This document shows positions 1-5,489 of a DNA stretch of 5,690 nucleotides, in pieces; positions within the stretch are counted from its first letter, which is position 1; every line of letters begins with the position of its first letter. A program made the translations under genes and the position numbers. The stretch lies in the NCBI GenBank assembly GCA_013003325.1, contig JABDJU010000161.1, positions 1 through 5,690 on the forward strand, read 5' to 3'. The notes below the pieces were generated by a model that worked only from the letters and a program-made list of their open reading frames with translations, did no database searches and had not been told where the DNA came from. This DNA comes from Acidimicrobiales bacterium (GTDB lineage Bacteria; Actinomycetota; Acidimicrobiia; Acidimicrobiales; SZUA-35).

Positions 1-650
1 GCGAGGGAGACCAGCTCCGGATAGTCGTCGAGGACACCGATGAGCGTCTGTTCGAGCGCTGCACCGTCGTTGACGCCGGGACAGACCACCACCTGGCCGT
101 GGATCTCGACCCCGTGGTCGAGCAGCGCTCGGAGCCAACGGAGGCTGGTGGCACCCCGACGGTTGCGGAGCATGTGGCTACGTAGATCGGGATCGGTGGC
201 GTGGATGCTCACGTAGAGCGGCGAGAGCCCCTCGGAGACGACCCGTTCGAGATCGGCCTCGGTGAAACGTGTCAGCGTGGTGAAGTTGCCGTAGAGGAAC
301 GACAGTCGGAAGTCGTCGTCTTTCAGGTAGAGGCTCTTCCTCATGCCCTCCGGCAGCTGGTAGATGAAGCAGAAGGAGCAGTGGTTGTCGCACGTGCGCA
401 CCTGGTCGAACAACGACGACTGCACCTCGATGCCGAGGGGTTGACCGGCACCCTTCTCGATCTCGATCGAGCGCTCGAGACCGCTTCGCTCGACGTCGAG
501 CACGACCTGCGGCTCGTCGACCAGCATCTGGTACTGGATGACATCACGGGGCTGTTCCCCGTTGACCGTGCGCAGGACGTCGCCGACGAGCACACCGGCC
601 GAAGCGGCGGGTGAGTCGGGAACGACGGCGATCACGGTGGGAAGTGCCAC
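1..650 (-). CDS. DUF512 family PDZ/radical SAM protein (partial, N-terminal 216 residues)
   Basis: This is the N-terminal part of a DUF512 protein: a PDZ-like segment, then a radical SAM-type Fe-S domain, with the DUF512 C-terminus beyond the left edge. Residues 1-70 look PDZ-like (IAVVPDSPAASAGVLVGD). Residues 87-94 are CDNHCSFC, a three-cysteine cluster (C87, C91, C94) of the type that binds a 4Fe-4S cluster, followed by FIYQLPEGMRKSLY. SIHATDP (149-155) and VVVCPGVNDG (187-196) are also family hallmarks. Members are usually about 430-450 residues, so roughly half is present. An in-frame TAG lies three codons upstream, so GTG at 650-648 is the first possible start; a second GTG at 635 is the alternative. 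No Shine-Dalgarno is visible and translation may be leaderless. The family's reaction and substrate are, to my knowledge, unassigned. It is divergent from the lipid operon and not obviously related to it. Confidence 0.9.
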   Translation of the reverse strand, partial: MALPTVIAVVPDSPAASAGVLVGDVLRTVNGEQPRDVIQYQMLVDEPQVVLDVERSGLERSIEIEKGAGQPLGIEVQSSLFDQVRTCDNHCSFCFIYQLPEGMRKSLYLKDDDFRLSFLYGNFTTLTRFTEADLERVVSEGLSPLYVSIHATDPDLRSHMLRNRRGATSLRWLRALLDHGVEIHGQVVVCPGVNDGAALEQTLIGVLDDYPELVSL

Positions 651-656
651 TGCGGG

Positions 657-662
657 AGTCTA
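657..662 (-). promoter_or_regulatory. Candidate -10 element TAGACT for a leaderless DUF512 transcript
   Basis: On the minus strand TAGACT matches the actinobacterial TANNNT -10 consensus and lies 6 nt before the GTG start at 650. Transcription would begin at or within a base of the start codon. No purine-rich ribosome-binding sequence precedes the GTG, which fits a leaderless mRNA. The TAG of this hexamer is also the in-frame stop that limits the N-terminus. I see no convincing -35. This is prediction only. Confidence 0.4.
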
Positions 663-690
663 CGGCCGTGGTTCGCCGACGGATGGGTTG

Positions 691-705
691 AGACCGCTCT
701 GGTCT
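691..705. promoter_or_regulatory. Inverted repeat AGACC-N5-GGTCT in the divergent gap
   Basis: A perfect 5+5 inverted repeat with a 5-bp spacer lies midway in the 115-bp gap between the divergent DUF512 and flavoprotein genes. A TTGAGA hexamer (688-693), resembling a -35 element for the plus-strand operon, overlaps its left arm, but I see no good -10 at 16-18 nt. An 8-bp palindrome TGCCGGCA (726-733) lies nearby. Either could be an operator for the lipid operon, but short palindromes are common in GC-rich DNA. Confidence 0.2.
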
Positions 706-754
706 GGGCAATGACGGATCTCGACTGCCGGCATCCAACGACCCACCCGGCAAC

Positions 755-760
755 GAAGGA
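755..760 (+). promoter_or_regulatory. Ribosome-binding site GAAGGA for the flavoprotein gene
   Basis: GAAGGA ends 5 nt before the ATG at 766, a good Shine-Dalgarno sequence and spacing. It supports that ATG as the start and implies a leadered transcript, unlike the other non-operonic genes here. Confidence 0.6.
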
Positions 761-765
761 CAGGT

Positions 766-2034
766 ATGCGCATCGCAATCGTCGGGTCCGGGATCGCCGG
801 TCTCACCTGCGCCCACGTGCTGGGCCCCCATCATGACGTCACCCTCTTCGAGGCCTCGACCCGCCTCGGCGGCCACTCCAACACGGTCACCGTCGACGAC
901 CCGGCCGCCGGCGAGCTGGCGATCGACACCGGTTTCATCGTGCACAACGACCGGAACTACCCGAATCTCGTGCGGCTCTTCGACGAACTGGGCGTGCCGG
1001 TCCAGGACACGGAGATGAGTTTCGGCGTCAACGACCGGGGCTCGTCCTTCACCTACAGGGCCACCAGCCTCCGTACGCTGTTCGCAGACCGGCGCAACCT
1101 GGTGCGACCGGCGATGTGGCGCATGCTGTTCGACATCGCCCGGTTCTACCGCGAAGGCAATCGCCTGCTGGAGGCGGCCGATCGAGGCGACGATGTCGAC
1201 GAAACCCAGAGCATCGGCGAATTCCTCGATGCCGGTCGGTACTCCGACGCGTTCCGCGACCTCCACCTGATCCCGATGGGTTCCTCGGTCTGGTCGGCCG
1301 ACCCGACCACCTTCGACGCGTTCCCCGCAATCAGCCTGCTCCGCTTCCTGAAGAACCACGGGCTCCTCGGCGTCGGCGACCGCCCGCAGTGGCGGACCAT
1401 CCGCGGTGGCAGCAGGGTGTACGTGGATGCGATCGCCGAACGCTTCCCCGGTGAGATCAGGCGAGCGACGCCGGTCCGATCCGTGGCCCGTGACGACGAT
1501 GGCGTCGTCGTCACCACCGACGGTGGCATCGAGCGGTTCGATCGGCTCGTCCTGGCCTGCCACTCCGATCAGGCCCTCGACCTGCTGGTCGATCCGTCGC
1601 CCGAAGAAAAGGAGGTCCTCGGGGCGATTCGCTACCAGCCGAATCGGGCGACCCTTCACACCGACACCGAGCTGCTGTCCCCGATTCCGGCGACCTGGTC
1701 GGCCTGGAACTACGACCGACCGCAAGCAGACGATCCGTCCGACCTCAGCACGCTCACCTACGACATGACCGAACTCCAGCGCCTGCCCGGCGAGCGGCGC
1801 TACCTCGTCAGCCTCAACAGCGATCATCGCATCGATCCCGATTCGGTGATCGTGAGCTTCGACTACGCCCATCCCGTGTTCGATGGCCCGGCCATCGACG
1901 CCCAACGCCGCTTCGATGAGATCGACGGCATCCGCCACACCCATTTCTGCGGCGCCTACTGGAGCTACGGTTTCCACGAGGACGGCATGGCCTCCGGCCT
2001 CCGCGTCTGCCGACGCCTCGGAGTCGACTGGTGA
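766..2034 (+). CDS. FAD-dependent amine-oxidase-like flavoprotein of the cfa operon
   Basis: This 422-residue protein is a flavin oxidoreductase of the group found beside cyclopropane-fatty-acid synthases (COG2907-like, amine oxidase/protoporphyrinogen oxidase fold). The N-terminus has a Rossmann FAD site: GSGIAG (7-12), the ribose-binding glutamate E29 and RLGGHSNTV (33-41). GFIVHNDRNYPNL (56-68), GSSVWS (172-177) and WRTIRGGSRVYV (209-220) are family blocks. FCGAYWSYGFHEDGMASGL (394-412) is the C-terminal FAD-contact segment. There is no signal peptide or membrane helix, so it is probably cytosolic or peripheral on the membrane. The ATG start has a good ribosome-binding site, and the GxGxxG begins at the expected distance from it. 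It is the first gene of the operon and its stop overlaps the next start (GTGA). The substrate is unknown; oxidation or reduction of acyl chains modified by the downstream methyltransferase is inference. Length is normal and it looks intact. Confidence 0.9.
   Translation: MRIAIVGSGIAGLTCAHVLGPHHDVTLFEASTRLGGHSNTVTVDDPAAGELAIDTGFIVHNDRNYPNLVRLFDELGVPVQDTEMSFGVNDRGSSFTYRATSLRTLFADRRNLVRPAMWRMLFDIARFYREGNRLLEAADRGDDVDETQSIGEFLDAGRYSDAFRDLHLIPMGSSVWSADPTTFDAFPAISLLRFLKNHGLLGVGDRPQWRTIRGGSRVYVDAIAERFPGEIRRATPVRSVARDDDGVVVTTDGGIERFDRLVLACHSDQALDLLVDPSPEEKEVLGAIRYQPNRATLHTDTELLSPIPATWSAWNYDRPQADDPSDLSTLTYDMTELQRLPGERRYLVSLNSDHRIDPDSVIVSFDYAHPVFDGPAIDAQRRFDEIDGIRHTHFCGAYWSYGFHEDGMASGLRVCRRLGVDW
2020..2023 (+). 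promoter_or_regulatory. Ribosome-binding site GGAG deciding the GTG start of the DUF1365 gene
   Basis: GGAG lies inside the end of the flavoprotein gene, 7 nt ahead of GTG 2031. It supports that non-ATG start, which overlaps the upstream stop by 4 bp (GTGA), and suggests translational coupling. Confidence 0.5.
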
Positions 2035-2819
2035 TCCCCGGTCCCCCGGCCGTGTGTGAGGGCACCGTGGTCCACCGTCGCGCCGAGACGACAGCGCACG
2101 AGTTCACCTATCCGGTGAGCCAGGTGTGGTTCGACCCCGACCGGCCCGACGACCTGTGCGACCTGCACCCCGCATGGTCGGCTCGTCGACCTTCGCCGGT
2201 GCGATTCCGACGGCAGGACTACGGCGGTTCGGACTCCGGCTCGCTGGCCGAAGAGGCCAGACACGATCTCGGTGCCGTCCTCGGCCGACCCGTCGACGGG
2301 CCGGTCCGAATGCTCACCCAGCTCCGTCGCTGGGGGTGGCTCTTCAACCCGATCTCCCTGTTCCTGGTGTGGCACACCGACCCGGAGTCACCGGTTGGTG
2401 CGGTTGCCGAGGTGTCCAACACCCCTTGGAAAGAGCGAACCCATTATCCCGTTCCCCTCGAACGAGTCGCCGATGGGCGCTGGGAAACAACGTTCGACAA
2501 ATCGCTCCACGTATCTCCGTTCCTGCACGAGGACTATCGGTATCGGCTCACTGTGAGCGATCTCGACCCGACCCTGGAAGTTGGAATCAACGTGCTGGCC
2601 GCCGACGACGATGTGCCGATCGTCGAAACGGCGCTGCGGGTCATGCGACTCGAGGCTTCCAAGGCCGCAATGACCAGGGCGCTGACCCGAGGTGCATTGT
2701 CCACCCGGATCGTCTCGTTCGCCATCCACGCTCAAGCGGTGAAGCTCACACTCAAGCGAGTCCCAATCGTTGCCCATCCGCGCAAGCGAACCGTGGAGTC
2801 ACCGGACGGTGTCTCATGA
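2031..2819 (+). CDS. DUF1365 domain protein, middle gene of the cfa operon
   Basis: This 262-residue protein is a full-length DUF1365 member (COG3496). Blocks visible in order are CEGTVVHRR (9-17), HEFTYPVSQVWFD (23-35), FRRQDYGG (59-66), LFNPISLFLVW (104-114), EVSNTPWKERTHYPV (127-141) and KSLHVSPF (157-164). The SNT...HY and K-x-HVSPF blocks are the most conserved parts of the family. The basic C-terminus has amphipathic-looking stretches and no clear transmembrane helix. The start is GTG 2031, overlapping the flavoprotein stop and preceded by GGAG. The stop overlaps the methyltransferase start (ATGA 2816-2819), so all three proteins are probably made at matched levels. The biochemical role is unknown to me. 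Its constant pairing with this flavoprotein and with Cfa-type enzymes suggests a scaffold or accessory enzyme in acyl-chain modification, which is inference. Confidence 0.88.
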   Translation: MIPGPPAVCEGTVVHRRAETTAHEFTYPVSQVWFDPDRPDDLCDLHPAWSARRPSPVRFRRQDYGGSDSGSLAEEARHDLGAVLGRPVDGPVRMLTQLRRWGWLFNPISLFLVWHTDPESPVGAVAEVSNTPWKERTHYPVPLERVADGRWETTFDKSLHVSPFLHEDYRYRLTVSDLDPTLEVGINVLAADDDVPIVETALRVMRLEASKAAMTRALTRGALSTRIVSFAIHAQAVKLTLKRVPIVAHPRKRTVESPDGVS

Positions 2820-4162
2820 CCTCATCGAATCGCCCGACCGTCCAACCTGAGCTTCTGCTTCAAAAGGCGAGGCTGTCGCGATCACCGGAGCTCCCACAGG
2901 GGCGATCAGCTCAGTACAACCGGCGGTACCGTGCCGCGAGGCGGTGGGTCACTGCACTCCTGGCCCGCATGACCTCAGACTCCCTCGTCGTGGCCGAGGG
3001 CGACGACGTCTCGATCTTCGGACCCGGTGCCGGGTTGGAGGCGATGCTCACCGTTCACGATCCGCGGGCGTGGTGGCATCTCTTCCGGGAGGGATCCATC
3101 GGGCTAGGACGCGGCTACATCGAAGGCTGGTGGCACAGCGAGGACCCCGACCTGGTGGTCCGGGTGGCGGCCCGGAACATCAAGGCCCTGGACGAAATCC
3201 GGAATACCGTGGCGGACCTCACCAATCCGGTCACCGACCGCGTGCGCCGGTTGGCTCCGGCTCCGGACCGGTCGAGAAACCGGGAAGACATTGGCGCCCA
3301 CTACGACCTGGGCAACAGCTTCTTCCAGCTCTTCCTCGACGAGACGATGACCTACAGCAGCGCGGTGTTCGAGCGGCCCGATCAACCCCTGGCCGAGGCG
3401 AGCATTTCCAAGTACGACCGGCTGCTCGCCAAGCTCGCGGTGCAACCGGGTATGACCCTCACCGAAATCGGAACCGGTTGGGGAGGTATGGCCCTTCGGG
3501 CGGCGAGCCGCTTCGGTGCCCACGTGACCACGACAACCATCAGTCGCGAGCAGCATGCCGAAGCGAATCGAAGGTTCAAGGCGGCCGAGGCCCACGAGAT
3601 CATTTTGCCTCAGCAGATCCGTTTGTTGGAGCACGATTGGCGTGATCTCTCGGCGCTCACCCGTCCCGCTCAGCGGCTGGTCAGTGTCGAGATGATCGAA
3701 GCGGTGCACTGGCGTGACTATCCGAGGTTCTTCCAAGAGATCGAGGCAAACCTCACCTCCGATGGCGTGGCTGGGCTCCAGGCCATCTGTGTCCCGCACC
3801 GCAGGTACGAGCGCACGAAAAACACTGAGGACTTCATCGCCCGATTCGTCTTCCCCGGCGGATTCCTGCCCTCGGTCACCAAGATCTCCGACGTCATCAG
3901 CCGCCACACCCATCTCCAACTCCTCGACGTGGAAGACTTCGGTGCCCATTACGCCGAGACCCTTCGACAGTGGCGCGTTCGTTTCGATGCCAAGCTCGAC
4001 CAAGTCCGCTCGCTCGGGCTGGACACTCGGTTCATCCGTCTTTGGCGCTTCTACCTCGCCTATTGCGAGGCGGCATTCGCCGAGCGCCATTGCACCGTGA
4101 ACCAGCTCATCCTGGTCGGCCCGGATTGGCGGCCCAACGGCCTCGAACTACGACCGGCGTAA
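2816..4162 (+). CDS. cfa: Cyclopropane-fatty-acyl-phospholipid synthase family methyltransferase
   Basis: This 448-residue SAM-dependent enzyme of the Cfa/CMAS family transfers a one-carbon unit to a double bond of phospholipid acyl chains. An N-terminal domain includes GLGRGYIEGWW (96-106). REDIGAHYDLGNSFF (156-170) is the family signature before the Rossmann methyltransferase core. EIGTGWGGMA (217-226) is SAM motif I. ISREQ (242-246), EMIEAV (292-297), FPGGFLPS (346-353) and FGAHY (375-379) follow. By motif alignment from memory to E. coli Cfa, the bicarbonate-site residues E239, I268 and Y317 correspond to E295, I324 and Y379, whereas C139 and H266 appear as S182 and Q322. The start is ATG 2816, overlapping the DUF1365 stop. 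The frame is open back to 2126, but that would overlap DUF1365 by about 690 bp. The product could be a cyclopropane or a methyl-branched or methylene chain. Confidence 0.93.
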   Translation: MTSSNRPTVQPELLLQKARLSRSPELPQGRSAQYNRRYRAARRWVTALLARMTSDSLVVAEGDDVSIFGPGAGLEAMLTVHDPRAWWHLFREGSIGLGRGYIEGWWHSEDPDLVVRVAARNIKALDEIRNTVADLTNPVTDRVRRLAPAPDRSRNREDIGAHYDLGNSFFQLFLDETMTYSSAVFERPDQPLAEASISKYDRLLAKLAVQPGMTLTEIGTGWGGMALRAASRFGAHVTTTTISREQHAEANRRFKAAEAHEIILPQQIRLLEHDWRDLSALTRPAQRLVSVEMIEAVHWRDYPRFFQEIEANLTSDGVAGLQAICVPHRRYERTKNTEDFIARFVFPGGFLPSVTKISDVISRHTHLQLLDVEDFGAHYAETLRQWRVRFDAKLDQVRSLGLDTRFIRLWRFYLAYCEAAFAERHCTVNQLILVGPDWRPNGLELRPA

Positions 4163-4191
4163 CCGACGGACCCGGCGGCGCCTAAAACGCG

Positions 4192-4306
4192 AACGCAGGT
4201 CCGAAACATTCGGAGGTCTCACCTTGCTTCTCGACGACACCCCGGGTGAGGAGGTGTCCCGTTTGAGAGAAAGCGGGGAGCGATCCGAAGATTGCGAACC
4301 TGCGTT
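4192..4306 (-). ncRNA. Candidate structured small RNA (novel, unassigned)
   Basis: AACGCAGGT at the minus-strand 5' end (4306-4298) is perfectly complementary to ACCTGCGTT at the 3' end (4200-4192), giving a 9-bp closing helix. In minus-strand order the interior holds a hairpin 4295-4280 with one A.C mismatch and a C(UUCG)G tetraloop, a stem 4274-4267 with 4232-4226 (one bulge) enclosing GACACC/GGTGTC (4258-4253 with 4241-4236), AGGT-GAG-ACCT (4224-4214), and CCGAA-TGT-TTCGG (4213-4201). The last hairpin directly abuts the closing helix. A promoter-like pair predicts a start at about 4306, and CGCGTTTT follows the 3' arm. It matches no RNA family I recognise: the SRP RNA GGAAGCAGCC core is absent and it is far too short for tmRNA or RNase P. 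A 9-bp repeat can arise by chance in a gap this size. One G.U pair would favour the opposite strand, but the UUCG loop and promoter favour minus. Confidence 0.3.
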
Positions 4307-4313
4307 GGAAACG

Positions 4314-4342
4314 ATGATGCACTGACCGATCGGGGTCGTCAA
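4314..4342 (-). promoter_or_regulatory. Sigma70-like promoter TTGACG-N17-CATCAT ahead of the candidate small RNA
   Basis: On the minus strand TTGACG (4342-4337) matches the -35 consensus at five of six positions. Seventeen nucleotides later CATCAT (4319-4314) matches the -10 consensus at four of six, but lacks its first T. Seven nucleotides after the -10 the closing helix of the foldable element begins, at 4306. The alignment of spacing and helix boundary is the main support; the -10 on its own is weak. Confidence 0.3.
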
Positions 4343-4351
4343 TAGATACCG

Positions 4352-4389
4352 AAAAAATGGTTCCTCACCGGCATAAACGCCACGCCGTG
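4352..4389 (-). terminator. Possible intrinsic terminator downstream of ispH
   Basis: About 10 nt after the ispH stop the minus strand reads CACGGC, an 11-nt loop, then GCCGGTG, which can pair with one bulged base. A short GGT-GAGGA-ACC alternative follows, leading straight into ATTTTTT (T-run 4357-4352). The T-run is the longest in the window. The stronger stem sits several bases from it, so the geometry is not canonical. Confidence 0.35.
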
Positions 4390-4396
4390 AGCGAGA

Positions 4397-5437
4397 TCAG
4401 AGTTTTAGGAGCACATCGGTTGCGTTGATGCGGCGATCTTCCAACGGCGGTCGGGCGTCGAGGCTGCCGCCCAGGCCCACGGTTGTGGCGATGTCCAGCG
4501 CCTGCAGCAGGTCACGGATGTCCCGAGGTGGGGCGAAGTACTCGTCCTCCTCGGTGATCCGGACTTCCTCGACCCCGTGAGTTGGGGCCAGCGATTCGAT
4601 CACCGCCTCGACGACATCATCGGGTGCCGACGCCCCGGCGGTCACGCCCACCGTTCCTTCGATGTTGTGGGGCAGCTCGTCTGGTCCGTTGATCCGGTAG
4701 ACCTGCGAACATCCCGCCTCTAGAGCGAGCTTGGCCAGCGCATTCGTGTTCGAAGAGTTTGCCGAGCCGATCACCACGATGGCGTCACACTGGTCGGCAA
4801 TGGCGGTGAGGGCCGACTGGCGGTTGGTGGTAGCGAAACACAGGTCGGATCGACCCGGCTGCCAGAGATCGGGGAATCGCTGTTTGGCCGCGTCGGCCAC
4901 CTCGGTCCATTCGCGATGGCTCAGCGTGGTTTGGGCAAGGAGCGCTGTGGGCTCCTCGAACTCTGGAAGGGCTTCGACATCTTCAACCGACTCGACCCGA
5001 CTGATTGCAGACGGTGCAACGGCCATCGTGCCCACCGCCTCTTCGTGTCCCTCGTGGCCGACGTAGATGATCCGAAACCCCTTGTTGGCTCGAACCTTCA
5101 CCTCGTGGTGAACCTTGGTCACCAACGGACACACCGCGTTGACAACGTAGGAACCGCGTTGCTGCGCGGCGGCCACCACTTCGGGGGCGCTGCCGTGGGC
5201 GCTGAGCATGATCGGACGACCTTCGGGAACTTCGGCGATGTCATCGACGAAAACAACGCCGCGTTCGATGAACCTGTCGACAACCAGCTTGTTGTGCACG
5301 ATCTCGTGGTAGCAGTACACCGGCGGCTCGAACGCCCTCACCATCCATGCCAGGGCCTTGATCGCCATTTCCACCCCAGCACAGAAACCGCGTGGGGCGC
5401 ACAGCAGTACTTTGTCGACTCCGGCGTCTGTAGTCAT
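4397..5437 (-). CDS. ispH: 4-hydroxy-3-methylbut-2-enyl diphosphate reductase (IspH/LytB)
   Basis: IspH reduces HMBPP to IPP and DMAPP, the last step of the MEP isoprenoid pathway, using a 4Fe-4S cluster in the cytosol. The 346-residue protein has the three cluster cysteines in family context: PRGFCAGV (C19), AVCPLVTKVH (C103) and DLCFATTNRQ (C200). Substrate-site motifs are also present: EIVHN (45-49), SAHGSAP (79-85), GHEGHEEAVGTM (127-138, catalytic-type glutamate E133), QTTLS (169-173), SSNTN (228-232) and TAGASAP (266-272). About 30 residues after the usual end (from about 315) form a tail I do not recognise from E. coli IspH. The start is ATG 5437. A TANNNT motif 7 nt upstream suggests a leaderless mRNA, although GAGG near the start could also act as a ribosome-binding site. 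It converges on cfa and is divergent from the DUF664 gene. It looks intact. Confidence 0.97.
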   Translation of the reverse strand: MTTDAGVDKVLLCAPRGFCAGVEMAIKALAWMVRAFEPPVYCYHEIVHNKLVVDRFIERGVVFVDDIAEVPEGRPIMLSAHGSAPEVVAAAQQRGSYVVNAVCPLVTKVHHEVKVRANKGFRIIYVGHEGHEEAVGTMAVAPSAISRVESVEDVEALPEFEEPTALLAQTTLSHREWTEVADAAKQRFPDLWQPGRSDLCFATTNRQSALTAIADQCDAIVVIGSANSSNTNALAKLALEAGCSQVYRINGPDELPHNIEGTVGVTAGASAPDDVVEAVIESLAPTHGVEEVRITEEDEYFAPPRDIRDLLQALDIATTVGLGGSLDARPPLEDRRINATDVLLKL

Positions 5438-5444
5438 CGTCCTC

Positions 5445-5450
5445 AGCGTA
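5445..5450 (-). promoter_or_regulatory. Candidate -10 element TACGCT for ispH
   Basis: TACGCT on the minus strand fits TANNNT and lies exactly 7 nt before the ispH ATG, so the transcript could begin at the A of the start codon. The 7-nt spacer GAGGACG is purine-rich, so a leadered mRNA from a more distant promoter is possible. A small CCTGG-N5-CCAGG hairpin (5456-5470) lies just upstream. Confidence 0.4.
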
Positions 5451-5483
5451 ACTCTCCTGGCAACCCCAGGCCGGGTCGGTTGA

Positions 5484-5489
5484 TACGTT
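5484..5489 (+). promoter_or_regulatory. Candidate -10 element TACGTT for a leaderless DUF664 transcript
   Basis: TACGTT fits the TANNNT consensus and is followed by 7 nt and then ATG 5497. No Shine-Dalgarno-like sequence occurs in the spacer GTTGACC or just before it. That is the typical layout of a leaderless actinobacterial gene. It mirrors the ispH promoter on the other strand of the same 59-bp gap. Confidence 0.45.

Larger units (their letters stand above)
4163..4396. other. Convergent intergenic region between cfa and ispH
   Basis: This 234-bp stretch has no credible protein gene on either strand. It holds, in minus-strand order from ispH, a possible terminator with a run of six T, a TTGACG-N17-CATCAT promoter-like pair, and a 115-nt foldable element bounded by a 9-bp inverted repeat. 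The only longer open frame (minus, 4342-4148) would need a TTG start without a ribosome-binding site and is Ser/Arg-rich. No T-run terminator for the plus-strand operon is visible. Confidence 0.6.

Noticed and set aside
544..1977. A 477-codon open frame on the minus strand across the flavoprotein gene
   Set aside because: It is antisense to a clear FAD protein and also overlaps the DUF512 start. Long antisense frames are a by-product of GC-rich codon usage, and the translation shows no recognisable domain.
2126..2815. In-frame upstream extension of the cfa gene, giving a 678-residue protein
   Set aside because: It would overlap the well-conserved DUF1365 gene by about 690 bp. The added residues are Arg/Pro-rich without family similarity. 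The ATG at 2816 overlaps the DUF1365 stop in a typical ATGA junction.
3104..4090. A 328-codon open frame on the minus strand across cfa
   Set aside because: It is a shadow frame of the conserved methyltransferase, with no domain and no ribosome-binding site that I can see.
2816..4162. Naming the methyltransferase UfaA1, UfaM or TmsB
   Set aside because: Motifs place it in the Cfa/CMAS family but do not separate these products by eye. The neighbouring flavoprotein is amine-oxidase-like, not the FAD_binding_4-type reductase I associate with tuberculostearic acid synthesis.
4192..4306. Assignment of the folded element to SRP RNA, 6S RNA, a riboswitch or a tRNA
   Set aside because: The SRP apical core, a single long 6S-type hairpin with a central bubble, TPP/SAM/cobalamin riboswitch consensus boxes and a T-loop GGTTCGAATCC are all absent. 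No gene lies downstream in sense that a riboswitch could control.
4148..4342. A 64-codon frame on the minus strand in the ispH-cfa gap
   Set aside because: It needs a TTG start, has no Shine-Dalgarno, is Ser/Arg-rich, runs into the 3' end of cfa on the opposite strand, and its TTG start coincides with the -35-like hexamer. A small RNA explains the region better, though neither is proven.
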